Origin: Rhizobium rhizogenes
Lineage (GTDB): Bacteria; Pseudomonadota; Alphaproteobacteria; Rhizobiales; Rhizobiaceae
Length of the DNA stretch: 64,000 nt
Direction of reading: 5' to 3'
Assembly: GCF_002005205.3 (NCBI RefSeq)
Contig: NZ_CP019701.2
Coordinates: 496,001-560,000, forward strand
In this document: positions 53,292-62,683 of the stretch, one piece after another
Numbering within the stretch: position 1 is the first letter of the stretch
How the letters are laid out: the number at the start of each line of letters is the position of its first letter
Program-made: the position numbers and the translations under genes
Notes under the pieces: model-generated
The model's input: only the letters and a program-made list of their open reading frames with translations
Databases searched by the model: none
Told to the model about the DNA's origin: nothing

Positions 53292-54062
53292 CTACTTCTT
53301 CACCGCCACCACAAACAGGCGTGGAAAGCGCAGCAGCAGGCGGCCGTCCGCCATCGGCGGATAGGCCGCCCTGATGCGCTGCGTATAATCGCTGAGGAAG
53401 GCTTCGCGGTTTTCCTCACCGGCAGCGGCGAGATAGGGGCGCAACCCCGTGCCCTTCACCCATTCGACGATGCTTTCCGCATCCTTCATCGGGTGATTGT
53501 AGATGGTGTGCCACACATCCACACGGGCGGATTTCGGCGCCAGCGCGTTGAAATAGTCGGATGGCGCGGGCAGGGGTTTGCGCCGCAGCCTGCCATCGGC
53601 AAAGATGTCCTTCCAGGAGCCGTTGGCGCCGGTGTCTTCCATGGCGCGATGTGTCGGTTCCTGCAGATTGTCAGGCATCTGCACCGCCAGAACCCCGCCG
53701 CTTTCCAGCTGATCCATCAATTGCGAAAGAACGGCAAGATGATCGGGCACCCACTGGAAAACCGCGTTCGCATAAAGCAGGTCGGCCTTCTGGGCCGGCC
53801 GCCACTGCGAAAGATCGGCCTTGCCGAAATTGGTATTCGGCAGCCGGTCCGCCGCCTTGGCCAGCATGTCGTCATCGCTGTCGATGCCGGTGATGACATT
53901 GACGCCGTAGCGGTCGGTCAGAAGCTCGGTGGAATTGCCCGGCCCGCAGCCGAGATCATAGCCGTTCAGCACCCGTTCCAGCGGCACCTGCGCCAGAAGG
54001 TCCCGGGCGGGACGTGTCCGCTCATCTTCGAATTTCAGATATTGCTGGGCGGACCATGCCAT
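53292..54062 (-). CDS. tam: Trans-aconitate 2-methyltransferase
   Basis: 256-residue SAM-dependent methyltransferase with motif [14 protein letters not shown], motif II around [12 protein letters not shown] and [14 protein letters not shown], characteristic of Tam. It methylates trans-aconitate, a spontaneous aconitase inhibitor. The N-terminal [19 protein letters not shown] is the Tam-type start with GGAGG 5 nt upstream; the longer open frame lacks it. It converges 2 nt from the VOC stop. Confidence 0.9.
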   Translation of the reverse strand: MAWSAQQYLKFEDERTRPARDLLAQVPLERVLNGYDLGCGPGNSTELLTDRYGVNVITGIDSDDDMLAKAADRLPNTNFGKADLSQWRPAQKADLLYANAVFQWVPDHLAVLSQLMDQLESGGVLAVQMPDNLQEPTHRAMEDTGANGSWKDIFADGRLRRKPLPAPSDYFNALAPKSARVDVWHTIYNHPMKDAESIVEWVKGTGLRPYLAAAGEENREAFLSDYTQRIRAAYPPMADGRLLLRFPRLFVVAVKK

Positions 54063-54400
54063 GATTTCCTCCTGCCAGAGAGCTGTAAGACCGGGAGCAT
54101 CGCACGGGCGAAATGCCCCCGCCATCATCCGATGCATGAATTATTGTGATGAACCTATTCATCAACCTTTTGTTTCGCCTCATAAAACATCTTTATCGGG
54201 GCGTCGCTTTGTTATTTTCCATCAAAATCTGAAATCGCGGCAATTAAAACTTGACCTCATCAGGCGAGAGGCATTCACTCCGGCCGATTTCCAGCACATG
54301 CCCGACTGAGAGCTTGCAGCGCTCTTCATCCGGGAATGCATCAGAACAAAAAAGACGGAGCGTTTTTACCGAACGAAAGCGCTTGAAACAGGAGCCTACC

Positions 54401-55282
54401 ATGAGCGTCGATACAGCACCCCGATCAACCACCTGGACCTATGTTGACGGTCAATGGCTGCCCGGCAACCCGCCGCTCATCGGCCCGACCTCGCATGCCA
54501 TGTGGCTGGCCTCGACGGTGTTTGACGGCGCGCGCTGGTTCGATGGCGTGGCGCCCGATCTCGATCTGCATTGCCAGCGCGTCAACCGCTCGGCCGTTAA
54601 TATGGGCATGAAACCGACCATGACGGCGGAAGAGATCGAGACCCTGGCGCTGGAAGGCGTCAAGAAATTCGACGGCAAGATGGCGATCTATATCAAGCCG
54701 ATGTACTGGGCCGAACACGGCATGCCCGGCAGCGTCGTGGCGCCGGATGCCAGCTCCACCCGTTTTGCGCTCTGCCTGTTCGAAGCGCCGATGGATGCCG
54801 GCAAGCCGCTGACACTCACCGTCTCGCCGCTGCGCCGTCCTTCGCCGGAAACCGCGATGACCGACGCCAAGGCCGGCAGCCTTTACCCCAATAGCGGCCG
54901 CGCCATTCTGGAAGCCCGTTCGCGCGGTTTCGACAATGCCCTGATGCGCGACATGAACGGCAATGTCGCCGAATCGGCCTCCGCCAACATCTTCATGGTC
55001 AAGGACGGCGTTGTCCTCACGCCGGTGCCGAACCGCACCTTCCTTGCCGGCATCACCCGTTCGCGGGTGATCGGCCTGCTGCGCCAGGCCGGCTTCGACG
55101 TTCGCGAGGCGACCTTGTCGGTCGAGGATTTCCGTGAGGCCGATGAAATCTTCTGCTCGGGCAATTATTCGAAGGTGTCGCCGGTCGTGAAGCTCGATGA
55201 TCGCGAGCTGCAGGCCGGACCCGTGGCGCGTAAGGCGCTGGATCTCTACATGGACTGGGCGCGTCTCGGCGCGGACGTCTGA
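54401..55282 (+). CDS. ilvE: Branched-chain-amino-acid aminotransferase-like PLP enzyme
   Basis: 293-residue class-IV PLP aminotransferase. Catalytic Lys157 lies in AMTDAKAGSLYPNSG, the cofactor glutamate in NVAESASANIF, and the phosphate-binding threonine in LAGITRSRVIGL. It interconverts branched-chain amino acids and 2-oxo acids. D-amino-acid aminotransferases share these motifs, so side activity is possible. Start at MSVDTAPR behind AGGAG; the frame is open 50 codons upstream without family similarity. A terminator follows. Confidence 0.87.
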   Translation: MSVDTAPRSTTWTYVDGQWLPGNPPLIGPTSHAMWLASTVFDGARWFDGVAPDLDLHCQRVNRSAVNMGMKPTMTAEEIETLALEGVKKFDGKMAIYIKPMYWAEHGMPGSVVAPDASSTRFALCLFEAPMDAGKPLTLTVSPLRRPSPETAMTDAKAGSLYPNSGRAILEARSRGFDNALMRDMNGNVAESASANIFMVKDGVVLTPVPNRTFLAGITRSRVIGLLRQAGFDVREATLSVEDFREADEIFCSGNYSKVSPVVKLDDRELQAGPVARKALDLYMDWARLGADV

Positions 55283-55303
55283 GCCGTTAGCCCCCCTTTT
55301 CAG

Positions 55304-55342
55304 AAGCCGCGGTGGGTCCGTACCTGTCGCGGCTTTTATTTT
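55304..55342 (+). terminator. ilvE terminator
   Basis: AAGCCGCG / CGCGGCTT stem followed by TTATTTT. Confidence 0.75.
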
Positions 55343-55364
55343 GAACTGCGAGCCCTGACCGGCA

Positions 55365-56246
55365 TCACCGTTTCCGCACATCCGGCAAGGCAGCGGCAAG
55401 CGCCCGTAACGGCGCGGTCATATGTTTGTCGCGCCTGAGCGCCAGCGCGATCCGCCGCTCCAGCGGCGGGTCGAGTGAGCGCCACTCAAGCCCGGATGCC
55501 GCAGCTTCATGCTCCATGGCCATGCGTGGCACGATGGCAAGGCCAAGTCCTGCACCCGCCAGTTTCTTGATGGCCTCGACACTGCCCAGTTCCATGGCCG
55601 GCTGCACGGTGCGCCCGCTCGCTGCAAACCATTGATCCACCAGCCTGCGCGTATTACCGCCCTCATAAAGCAGCAACGGCTGCCTCGATAATGTTTCGGC
55701 ATTCAGTGTCTTTTCGCCGGTGCCCCGTGGAAAAACCGCGACCAGTTCGTCGAGATGGATGTCGCTGATATCAAGGCTACGGCCGCTGGCGGGCAGGGCC
55801 ACCACGGCGGCATCGATGGTATTGGCCTCCAGAAGCCGCAAAATATCGTGGGTATTGCCGGTCTGTACGACGATGTCGATACCCGGCATGGCCTGGCGGA
55901 TTTTGCCCAGCACCGGCGGCAGCAGGTAGATGCAGGCGGTGGCGCCCGTGCCGATACGCAGCCGCCCCGTCACCCCGCTGCGATGTGGCGCAACCGTCTC
56001 GATGGCATGCGCCACCTCTTCCGCGATCCGCCTTGCATGGATGAGAAAATCCCGGCCCGCCGCCGTCGGCTGCGCCCGCCTGCCGACCCTTTCGATCAGC
56101 CGCACGCCGAGCTGCTTTTCCAGCAACCTGATATGCAGGCTGATGGCCGGCTGCGTCAGCCCCGCCTTGTCGGCGGCGGCGGAAAAGCTGCCGAGATCGG
56201 CCACATCCATGAAGCTGCGCACCTGCCGCAGATCGAGGTCCATCAT
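55365..56246 (-). CDS. LysR-family transcriptional regulator
   Basis: 293 residues: N-terminal HTH (LRQVRSFMDVADLGSFSAAADKAGLTQPAISLHIRLLEKQLG) and a periplasmic-binding-like effector domain. The initial MMDLD gives two adjacent ATGs; the open frame upstream is not family-like. Divergent from a GNAT acetyltransferase with a LysR-type dyad in the gap, suggesting it controls that gene. Confidence 0.9.
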   Translation of the reverse strand: MMDLDLRQVRSFMDVADLGSFSAAADKAGLTQPAISLHIRLLEKQLGVRLIERVGRRAQPTAAGRDFLIHARRIAEEVAHAIETVAPHRSGVTGRLRIGTGATACIYLLPPVLGKIRQAMPGIDIVVQTGNTHDILRLLEANTIDAAVVALPASGRSLDISDIHLDELVAVFPRGTGEKTLNAETLSRQPLLLYEGGNTRRLVDQWFAASGRTVQPAMELGSVEAIKKLAGAGLGLAIVPRMAMEHEAAASGLEWRSLDPPLERRIALALRRDKHMTAPLRALAAALPDVRKR

Positions 56247-56256
56247 CAAAGAAAAC

Positions 56257-56273
56257 CTTATCGTTTGTATAAG
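56257..56273. promoter_or_regulatory. LysR-type box between LysR and GNAT genes
   Basis: CTTAT-N7-ATAAG, containing the T-N11-A spacing typical of LysR sites; a second imperfect half GATAA follows at 56277-56281. Position fits autoregulation and activation of the divergent GNAT gene. Confidence 0.5.
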
Positions 56274-56343
56274 ACAGATAATCTTTATTTTGATTGCGTC
56301 GCAATGCACAATGACGGCGTGAATGATCCGCAGGACAGCAAGA

Positions 56344-56886
56344 ATGACCCCTTCCACCGTTTCCAGCCTTTCGATCCGCCCCTGTGAAGAGGCGGATATT
56401 CCAGCCATTACCGAAATTTACCGGGATGCCGTGCTCCATGGCCGCGCCAGCTTCGAGATCGATCCGCCGACCGCCGAGACGATGACCGAGCGCCGCCGCC
56501 TTCTGGTGGAAGGCAATTATCCCTATCTCGTCGCCGAAGTCGGCGGAAAGGTAGCCGGATATGCCTATGCCGGCGCATACCGTGCGCGCCCGGCCTATGG
56601 CGCGGCGGTTGAGAATTCCGTCTATATCGATCCGGCCATGAAAGGCATGGGTATCGGCCGCAAGCTTCTCGATGCGCTGATTGAGGACGCGACCGCGCGC
56701 GGCTTCCGCCAGATGATCGCCGTCATCGGTGACAGCGCCAATGCCGCCTCGATCGGCGTGCACCGCGCCGCCGGTTTCGAGCATGTCGGCACTTTCAAAT
56801 CCATCGGCTGGAAACATGGCCAATGGCTCGATACGGTGCTGATGCAACGATCACTGGGCGAGGGTGACACCACGCCCCGCTTCTGA
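56344..56886 (+). CDS. GNAT N-acetyltransferase (phosphinothricin/amino-acid type)
   Basis: 180 residues with the PAT/MnaT pattern: IRPCEEADIPAITEIYRDAVLHG, Y-ARPAYGAAVENSVYI, the acetyl-CoA motif GMGIGRKLLDALI and GVHRAAGFEHVG, then GWKHGQWLDTVLMQ. Such enzymes acetylate L-amino acids like methionine sulfoximine/sulfone or phosphinothricin. Start at MTPSTVSS behind AGGA; an ATG 7 codons earlier is possible. Confidence 0.87.
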   Translation: MTPSTVSSLSIRPCEEADIPAITEIYRDAVLHGRASFEIDPPTAETMTERRRLLVEGNYPYLVAEVGGKVAGYAYAGAYRARPAYGAAVENSVYIDPAMKGMGIGRKLLDALIEDATARGFRQMIAVIGDSANAASIGVHRAAGFEHVGTFKSIGWKHGQWLDTVLMQRSLGEGDTTPRF

Positions 56887-56890
56887 CCGA

Positions 56891-57247
56891 TCAGGGTTTG
56901 GTGGAGCCGGGAATTTCCACCTTCAGCGTATCGCCGGCAAGTTCGCTGCCCAGCTCCACGGCCTTGGTCTTCTTGTCATAGACGCAGATATGGCTGACCG
57001 TTGCATCCGCGCCCTTCGCCTTGCCGGTGAGGATGGCAAGACCGTAATTCTCGCTGCCGACAGGATCGACCACCGCCTTGGCATCCTCGATCATGTCCCT
57101 GGCGCCCGCAAGGCAGGCGGTCTGCACATCGGCCACGAATTCCTTCCACGCCTCATCGGAGGATGCGGCGGCGGGGAGCGCAAGCGATGAAAAGGCGCTG
57201 ACGAGAAGGACGGAGCGGATCATGGGACGTGGGAAGCGGCGGGTCAT
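56891..57247 (-). CDS. Exported hypothetical protein
   Basis: 118 residues with an N-terminal signal peptide (RSVLLVSAFSSLALPAAAS). The mature part has two cysteines that may form a disulfide (QTACLAGAR and SHICVYD). GGAAGG precedes the ATG (complement 57245-57247). I do not recognise a domain; periplasmic localisation is the only supported inference. Confidence 0.7.
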   Translation of the reverse strand: MTRRFPRPMIRSVLLVSAFSSLALPAAASSDEAWKEFVADVQTACLAGARDMIEDAKAVVDPVGSENYGLAILTGKAKGADATVSHICVYDKKTKAVELGSELAGDTLKVEIPGSTKP

Positions 57248-57468
57248 GGAATTTCCTTCCTGCAATCTCGCTCAAGAGCGAACCGATAGGGTGGAAAACG
57301 GTACGCCAGGGTTGTGAAACAAATATGGTGGCGGCTGGCCAGAGACGAATTTTCTCTTTTGTCGGAACATTTTGATATTTCGCAGGTTGCCCAAACACAG
57401 CTTCGCTCCTATGGTCCGCTCACACGGTTTCTAGGAGCGGTAACCCGCTGCAAAAAGGAGTAAAAACC

Positions 57469-58071
57469 ATGGCCTTCGAACTTCCCGAACTCCCCTACGA
57501 CTACGACGCGCTTGCACCTTACATGTCGCGCGAGACGCTCGAGTTCCATCACGACAAGCACCACAAGGCATATGTCGACAACGGCAACAAGCTGGCTGCC
57601 GAAGCCGGTCTTTCCGACCTGTCGCTCGAAGAAGTCGTGAAGAAGTCCTTTGGCACCAATGCCGGTCTCTTCAACAACGCTGCCCAGCACTACAACCACG
57701 TTCATTTCTGGAAGTGGATGAAGAAGGGCGGCGGCGGCAACAAGCTGCCGGGCAAGCTCGAGCAGGCGATTGCTTCCGATCTCGGTGGCTACGACAAGTT
57801 CAAGGCTGATTTCATCGCCGCCGGCACCACCCAGTTCGGCTCCGGCTGGGCATGGGTTTCCGTCAAGAACGGCAAGCTCGAAATCTCCAAGACCGCAAAC
57901 GGCGAAAACCCGCTGGTTCACGGTGCAGAGCCGATCCTCGGCGTCGACGTCTGGGAGCACTCCTACTACATCGACTACCGCAACCTGCGTCCGAAGTACC
58001 TCGAAGCCTTCGTTGATAACCTCATCAACTGGGACTACGTCCTGGAGCGTTACGAAGCCGCTGCCAAGTAA
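57469..58071 (+). CDS. sodB: Superoxide dismutase, Fe/Mn type
   Basis: 200 residues. Metal ligands H27 (LEFHHDKHH), H74 (NAAQHYNHVHFW), D160 and H164 (DVWEHSYYIDY) are present. The pattern NAAQHYNH and TTQFGSGWAW is of the Fe-SOD or cambialistic kind. It removes superoxide in the cytoplasm. A strong AAGGAG precedes ATG; a terminator follows. Confidence 0.95.
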   Translation: MAFELPELPYDYDALAPYMSRETLEFHHDKHHKAYVDNGNKLAAEAGLSDLSLEEVVKKSFGTNAGLFNNAAQHYNHVHFWKWMKKGGGGNKLPGKLEQAIASDLGGYDKFKADFIAAGTTQFGSGWAWVSVKNGKLEISKTANGENPLVHGAEPILGVDVWEHSYYIDYRNLRPKYLEAFVDNLINWDYVLERYEAAAK

Positions 58072-58092
58072 GCTTGGCGAACGGAATTTTTT

Positions 58093-58120
58093 GAACACCC
58101 GGCCTTTGTGCCGGGTGTTC
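58093..58120 (+). terminator. sodB terminator
   Basis: Perfect 11-bp stem GAACACCCGGC / GCCGGGTGTTC with a 6-nt loop followed by TGCTTTT. Confidence 0.85.
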
Positions 58121-58190
58121 TGCTTTTGGGGCATGCCGTTCCGGCCGCTTGTCACAAGCCTGTCATCAGCCGGGTTTATCGCGGCGCATC

Positions 58191-59036
58191 ATGACTGAAA
58201 AAAGCAAGCCTCTCTTCTCCTTCGGCATCGTCGCCGATCCCCAATATGCCGATGCCGATCCCCGCCCGGACATGGGCCGTTATTATGCCGAAAGCGTCAA
58301 AAAGCTCTCCGAAGCGGTGGCCGCCTTCAACGAAGAGGACCTCGCCTTTGTGGTGACGCTTGGCGACATCATCGACCGCGGCTTCGACAATTTCGATGCC
58401 ATCCTCAGCGTTTATGACGGGCTTCGCCATCCCTCAGTTCTGTTGCCGGGTAATCATGATTTTTCAGTTGCGCCTGAACATCTGACCGCCATCCATGCCC
58501 GCCTTGGCATGCCCGCCCCCTGGCATGACTTCGCCATCGGCAATGTCCGCTTCGCCGTGCTCGATGGCAACGAGGTCAGTCTCTTCGCTCCGCCGCCCGG
58601 CGATCCGCGTCGTGCACTTGCGCAGGAGCGGCTGAAGCACCTGCAGGAAGCGGGCGCGATCAATGCACAGGACTGGAATGCATCGCTGAGCGACGAGCAA
58701 TTCGAATGGCTGCGAAACGTCCTGCAAACGGCGGATGCGGCGGGCGAAAAAGTGATCGTGCTGTGCCACTATCCGCTTTATCCGCAGAACGCTCACAACA
58801 TGTGGGATGCGCCGCGCATTCTCGACCTTCTCGGCGCCCATGCGTCGGCCGTCGCATGGTTCAATGGCCATAATCATGAAGGCAATTACGGCGTGCTGGG
58901 CAACACCCACTTCGTCAATTTCAAGGGCATGGTGGATACGCCCGACCAGAACACCTTTGCCATCGCCGATGTTTTCGAAGACCGGATCGTCATTCGCGGT
59001 TTCGGCCGCGAGGAAGATCGCCTCTTACAGCTGTGA
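58191..59036 (+). CDS. Metallophosphoesterase (Mn-dependent ADP-ribose/CDP-alcohol diphosphatase-like)
   Basis: 281-residue calcineurin-type phosphoesterase: GIVADPQYAD, GDIIDRG, LPGNHDF, CHYPLYP and FNGHNHEG give all five metal motifs. FSFGIVADPQYADAD and the QxEWLRxVL pattern resemble the ADPRibase-Mn group that hydrolyses ADP-ribose and CDP-alcohols. Its tail overlaps the convergent WYL gene by 12 nt. Located just after sodB, but separated by a terminator. Confidence 0.83.
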   Translation: MTEKSKPLFSFGIVADPQYADADPRPDMGRYYAESVKKLSEAVAAFNEEDLAFVVTLGDIIDRGFDNFDAILSVYDGLRHPSVLLPGNHDFSVAPEHLTAIHARLGMPAPWHDFAIGNVRFAVLDGNEVSLFAPPPGDPRRALAQERLKHLQEAGAINAQDWNASLSDEQFEWLRNVLQTADAAGEKVIVLCHYPLYPQNAHNMWDAPRILDLLGAHASAVAWFNGHNHEGNYGVLGNTHFVNFKGMVDTPDQNTFAIADVFEDRIVIRGFGREEDRLLQL

Positions 59037-59735
59037 GGATGGATTGCCCGGCTGGTTGCTCTGCCAGCCGCTCATCCACAATTGCCTCAACTTTTCCCCT
59101 TCCAGCTTGAAAAAGCTGCCGGTGTTTTCGCAGCTCAGCACCCGGTCCGAGCGGAAGTTGCGGATCGCCTGCCGTAATTCGCACCAGCCGACGATATTCA
59201 CCGTTTCCGAATAATAGATCACGGCAATCGGCCGAATCCGCCGTTCCGTCTGCGCGCCGCTTTCATCCCGATAGCGGATTTCCAGTCTTTCCTCGTCGCG
59301 CACCGCGCGCCTGACTGTGGCAAGGTCGATGCCGACAGGTGCTGGCGCGATGCTGCCCCAGGCATGTAGGGCATTGGCCGACAGGGTTTTGGACAGGGGT
59401 TCGGGCAGGGAAGCGGCGATCTTGTCGCTCGCCTTTTTCGCTGCCTGCCGCAATTCGGTATCACTGGAGCGGCCGACCATGGCGAGCGCGAGCACGATCG
59501 CCTCCGTCTCCTCGATGGAAAACATCAGCGGCGGCAGGCTGAAGCCGGGACGCAGGATATAACCGACGCCGCGCTCGCCTTCGACGGGCACGCGCATGGT
59601 CTGGAGGGCGGCTATATCGCGATAGACCGAACGGGCCGTCACCTCCAGCTTTTCGGCAATCGTCTGGGCGGTAACGGGCCGGCGTGCCAGTCGCAGGATC
59701 TGGATGATCTCGAACAGTCTCGAAGCCTTGCGCAT
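59025..59735 (-). CDS. YafY-type HTH-WYL regulator, second paralogue
   Basis: 236 residues: RLFEIIQILRLARRPVTAQ and LEVTARSVYRDIAALQ form the winged helix; LEIRYRDESGAQTERRIRPIAV and VGWCELRQAIRNFRSDR the WYL-type sensor. Equal in length to the 52162-52872 regulator. Divergent from a LysE exporter with a perfect palindrome between, giving a clear candidate target. Confidence 0.87.
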   Translation of the reverse strand: MRKASRLFEIIQILRLARRPVTAQTIAEKLEVTARSVYRDIAALQTMRVPVEGERGVGYILRPGFSLPPLMFSIEETEAIVLALAMVGRSSDTELRQAAKKASDKIAASLPEPLSKTLSANALHAWGSIAPAPVGIDLATVRRAVRDEERLEIRYRDESGAQTERRIRPIAVIYYSETVNIVGWCELRQAIRNFRSDRVLSCENTGSFFKLEGEKLRQLWMSGWQSNQPGNPSSQL

Positions 59736-59762
59736 TGCCGCTTTTCCCTGTGGCTCCCCACG

Positions 59763-59786
59763 CAACTGACACAACGCTGTCAGTTG
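59763..59786. promoter_or_regulatory. Operator between WYL regulator and LysE exporter
   Basis: Perfect dyad CAACTGACA-CAACGC-TGTCAGTTG, 28 nt before the regulator start and 82 nt before the exporter. It shares the CTGACA half-site with the other WYL locus. Confidence 0.6.
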
Positions 59787-59867
59787 GCTTTTCCTATAAA
59801 GGACAAAACACATTGAGAAATATGCACTTTCCCGAATGTGCCATGAACCGTCCTGGGAGATACTGAC

Positions 59868-60497
59868 ATGAGTTACGCCGAAAATCTCTGGCTTTTCTTT
59901 CTCGTCCTGTTCGGCATCATCATCCTGCCGGGCATGGACATGCTGTTTGTGCTGGCAAGCGCGCTGACGGGCGGCAAGAGAACCGGCCTTTCCGCCGCAA
60001 GCGGCATGAGCGCCGGTGGCATCGTGCATTCGCTTTATGGCGCGGCCGGCGTTGGCCTGCTCGCCGCCTGGATGCCATCGCTCTTCCTGCCGCTTCTCAT
60101 TGTCGGCGCTGCCTATATGGTCTGGATCGGCATCGGCCTGATGCGCAGCGCCATCGTGGTGAATGGCGAGGAAGCGCAGGCGAGCGCCTCGGTGAGAAAG
60201 GCGTTCTGGCGGGCGGTGCTGACCTGCCTTTCCAACCCGAAGGCCTATCTGTTCATGATGGCCATCTATCCGCAATTCCTAAAACCGGCCTATGGCCCGA
60301 TCTGGATGCAGGGGATGGTCATGGGCGCGATGGTGGCGGCAACGCAGTTTACCGTCTATGGCGCGCTGGCGCTGACGGCGGATAAAAGCCGGCAATGGCT
60401 GGTGTCCTCGCCCGGCGCCACGATCTTCATCGGCCGCGCCGCCGGTTTCATGCTGATTGCCGCAGCCCTGCTGACACTTTGGGAAGCCCTGTCCTAG
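59868..60497 (+). CDS. LysE/RhtB-family exporter
   Basis: 209-residue membrane exporter with about six helices; LPGMDMLFVLASALTGGKRTGLSAASG and LTCLSNPKAYLFMMAIYPQFL are the family signatures. GGGAG precedes ATG. Probably regulated by the divergent WYL protein; substrate unknown. Confidence 0.87.
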   Translation: MSYAENLWLFFLVLFGIIILPGMDMLFVLASALTGGKRTGLSAASGMSAGGIVHSLYGAAGVGLLAAWMPSLFLPLLIVGAAYMVWIGIGLMRSAIVVNGEEAQASASVRKAFWRAVLTCLSNPKAYLFMMAIYPQFLKPAYGPIWMQGMVMGAMVAATQFTVYGALALTADKSRQWLVSSPGATIFIGRAAGFMLIAAALLTLWEALS

Positions 60498-60615
60498 ACT
60501 TCTGTTTTCACGATAAAATTCACCGCAATGTGACTTCTTTTCGCCATCCGGAAAGGGCATCCTCCCGCCGTTCCATCAAGCGTCCGGCACCCGGCCGGAA
60601 TCAAGGAGAGAGTGT

Positions 60616-61050
60616 ATGAAACTGAAAACCATCGCGGCGGCCATGCTTTTCGGCTGTCTTTGCGCCGGAGCGGTCTATGCTGCCGGCGAAGTCGAAAAAC
60701 GTGAAGGCATGATGAAGCAGATCGGTGGTTCCATGGGGGCGCTTGCCGCCATCTCCAAGGGCCAGAAGCCGTTCGATGCCGAAGCCGTCAAGGCTGCCGT
60801 GACGACCATCAGCACCAATGCCAAGGCTTTCCCCGACCAGTTTCCCGCCGGCACCGAGACCGGCAGCGCGGCGGCCCCCGCCATCTGGGAAAATTTCGAA
60901 GACTTCAAGGCCAAGGCGGCCAAGCTCGGCGCGGATGCGGACACGGTTCTTGCCAATCTCCCCACCGATCAGGCCGGCGTCACCACCGCCATGCAGACGC
61001 TTGGCGCCGATTGCGGCACCTGCCACCAGACCTATCGTCTGAAGAAGTAA
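60616..61050 (+). CDS. Cytochrome c' family protein
   Basis: 144 residues: Sec signal (1-22, ending VYAA) and a four-helix-bundle domain with a single heme-binding CGTCH near the C-terminus (DCGTCHQTYR), the cytochrome c' arrangement. Periplasmic; family members bind NO or act in electron transfer. AAGGAG precedes ATG. A terminator lies between it and the diheme cytochrome gene. Confidence 0.92.
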   Translation: MKLKTIAAAMLFGCLCAGAVYAAGEVEKREGMMKQIGGSMGALAAISKGQKPFDAEAVKAAVTTISTNAKAFPDQFPAGTETGSAAAPAIWENFEDFKAKAAKLGADADTVLANLPTDQAGVTTAMQTLGADCGTCHQTYRLKK

Positions 61051-61062
61051 GTCTCGAATTTC

Positions 61063-61090
61063 AAAACGCCGCTTCCCGGCGGCGTTTTTT
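61063..61090 (+). terminator. Cytochrome c' terminator
   Basis: AACGCCGC / GCGGCGTT stem flanked by A-run and TTTTTT. Confidence 0.85.
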
Positions 61091-61138
61091 CACTTTGAAA
61101 GACACCTGACCAGCTCGGGTGAGAATGGGGAGAGGGGT

Positions 61139-62059
61139 ATGTCTTCCATTTGGACGAAGCTTGTGGGCGGGGCCGTGATCGCAGCCATTGCCGGCTACGG
61201 CATTTTCGCCTGGGTCACCGCGCCGGAACGTCAGGCGCCCAGCCATTGGGTCAGCCTCGGCGAACCGGATCTGGCCAATGGCGAAACGTTGTTCTGGGCG
61301 GGTGGTTGCGCAAGCTGTCACGCCGCACCGGACGCCAGCGGCGATGCGCTGTTGACGCTCGCCGGTGGACAGGCGTTGAAAAGTCCCTTCGGCACCTTCC
61401 ATGTGCCCAATATTTCCTCCGATCCGCAGCACGGTATCGGCGGCTGGACGCTGGCGGAATTCGGCGATGCCATGACGCGCGGGGTGGGAAAGAACGGCGA
61501 ACACCTTTATCCGTCCTTCCCCTACGCCTCCTATGCGCGCATGACGCAGAAGGATGTCAACGACCTCTTCGGTTATCTGAAAACCCTGCCGGCCAGCCAG
61601 AATGACGCGCCGGATCACGACCTGCCGTTTCCCTTCAACCTGCGCATGGCGCTTGGCGGCTGGAAGTTCCTCTATTTCGAAACCGCAGCGAGGCCGCGCG
61701 TCGAGCTTGCCAATGCCAATGCCGAATTGCTGCGTGGCCAATATCTGGTGGAAGGGCCGGGCCATTGCGGCGAGTGTCATACGCCGCGTGACGCGCTTGG
61801 CGGTTTCCTGAACGACAAGTGGCTGGCCGGCGGCCCCAACCCGGAAGGCGAGGGCCGTATCCCCGATATCACGCCCGGTTCCGAAAGCATCGGTGCCTGG
61901 ACGACGGCCGATATTGCCGGTTATCTGGAGACTGGCTTCACGCCCGAGTTCGACAGCGTCGGCGGCTCCATGGTCAAGGTGCAGCAGAACATGGCGCATC
62001 TGACCGCCGAAGACCGCAATGCGATCGCCGCTTATCTGAAGGCGATCCCGTCTCGGTAG
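61139..62059 (+). CDS. Membrane-anchored diheme cytochrome c
   Basis: 306 residues: an uncleaved N-terminal helix (about 7-26) anchors two c-type domains with CASCH and CGECH. Pattern GQALKSPFGTFHVPNISSDPQHGIGGWTLAEF and RGQYLVEGPGHCGECHTPRD is like the cytochrome subunits of alcohol/aldehyde dehydrogenases, though no dehydrogenase gene is adjacent. GGGAGAGGGGT precedes ATG. Confidence 0.9.
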   Translation: MSSIWTKLVGGAVIAAIAGYGIFAWVTAPERQAPSHWVSLGEPDLANGETLFWAGGCASCHAAPDASGDALLTLAGGQALKSPFGTFHVPNISSDPQHGIGGWTLAEFGDAMTRGVGKNGEHLYPSFPYASYARMTQKDVNDLFGYLKTLPASQNDAPDHDLPFPFNLRMALGGWKFLYFETAARPRVELANANAELLRGQYLVEGPGHCGECHTPRDALGGFLNDKWLAGGPNPEGEGRIPDITPGSESIGAWTTADIAGYLETGFTPEFDSVGGSMVKVQQNMAHLTAEDRNAIAAYLKAIPSR

Positions 62060-62077
62060 AGAGTTTGAAGCTACCCT

Positions 62078-62191
62078 CCGTCATACCGGCCTTGAGCCGG
62101 TATCCAGCCAGCCCAAGTCCTTGGGCTGAGAGAGCTTTTTCGTCCTACGGACGCAGGTCGGCTGGATTCCGGCTCAAGGCTGGAATGACGG
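62078..62191. repeat. Mosaic palindromic repeat with type-alpha end-caps on both sides
   Basis: Left cap CCGTCATACCGGC... and right cap ...GGCTGGAATGACGG surround the shared core CCAGCCAGCCCAAGTCCTTGGGCTGA. Compared with 10059 this copy keeps both caps. It separates the diheme cytochrome gene and the cobalamin riboswitch. Confidence 0.75.
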
Positions 62192-62308
62192 GAGAGTGTT
62201 TTTTCGTTCCAGTTTCTCACGCGAGGACGTTGACTGAGGTGCGTTGCCGGCAGTGCCAACATTTCGCCGCCATTGACTCCCGCACCCGCCCGGCGGATAA
62301 CATCTGCG

Positions 62309-62510
62309 TGATGGTTCCTTCCGGGCGTTCCGGAAGGTGAAAAGGGAACACGATAGGGAGCAATCCTCATTCGTGGCTGCCCCCGCAACTGTGAGCGGAG
62401 AGCCTGAAACGAAATGCCACTGGCAAGCCATCTCGCCCCCATTCAAGGCGAGGGCGATACCGGGAAGGTGTTTCAGGTTTTGACCCGTAAGCCAGGAGAC
62501 CTGCCATCAC
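62309..62510 (+). ncRNA. Cobalamin (B12) riboswitch
   Basis: The conserved blocks occur in order: GGTTCC..., GGTGAAAAGGGAACACG, TGCCCCCGCAACTGTGAGCGG, a central GCCACTGG hairpin region, GGGAAGG, and the B12 box GCCAGGAGACCTGCC (62491-62505). It stands upstream of cbtB-cbtA, a known cobalt transport target. A GC-rich hairpin at about 62615-62645 may be its expression platform. When cobalamin binds, expression should be turned down. Confidence 0.93.
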
Positions 62511-62683
62511 GGAAATGTCCATGCCGGCGGGGTGTCCGGAAGAGCGGAATGTCAGGGTCGTCGGTTCGATACCCCTGTGTCAGTCTCGTATCCCCGTGGT
62601 GAAGTGTATCATATGCGGCTGCGCGGCTTTTTGCCGTTCGGCCGCGTCTTATGGCGCGGGGTCGCGCCGGGAGAGGGGTCACC

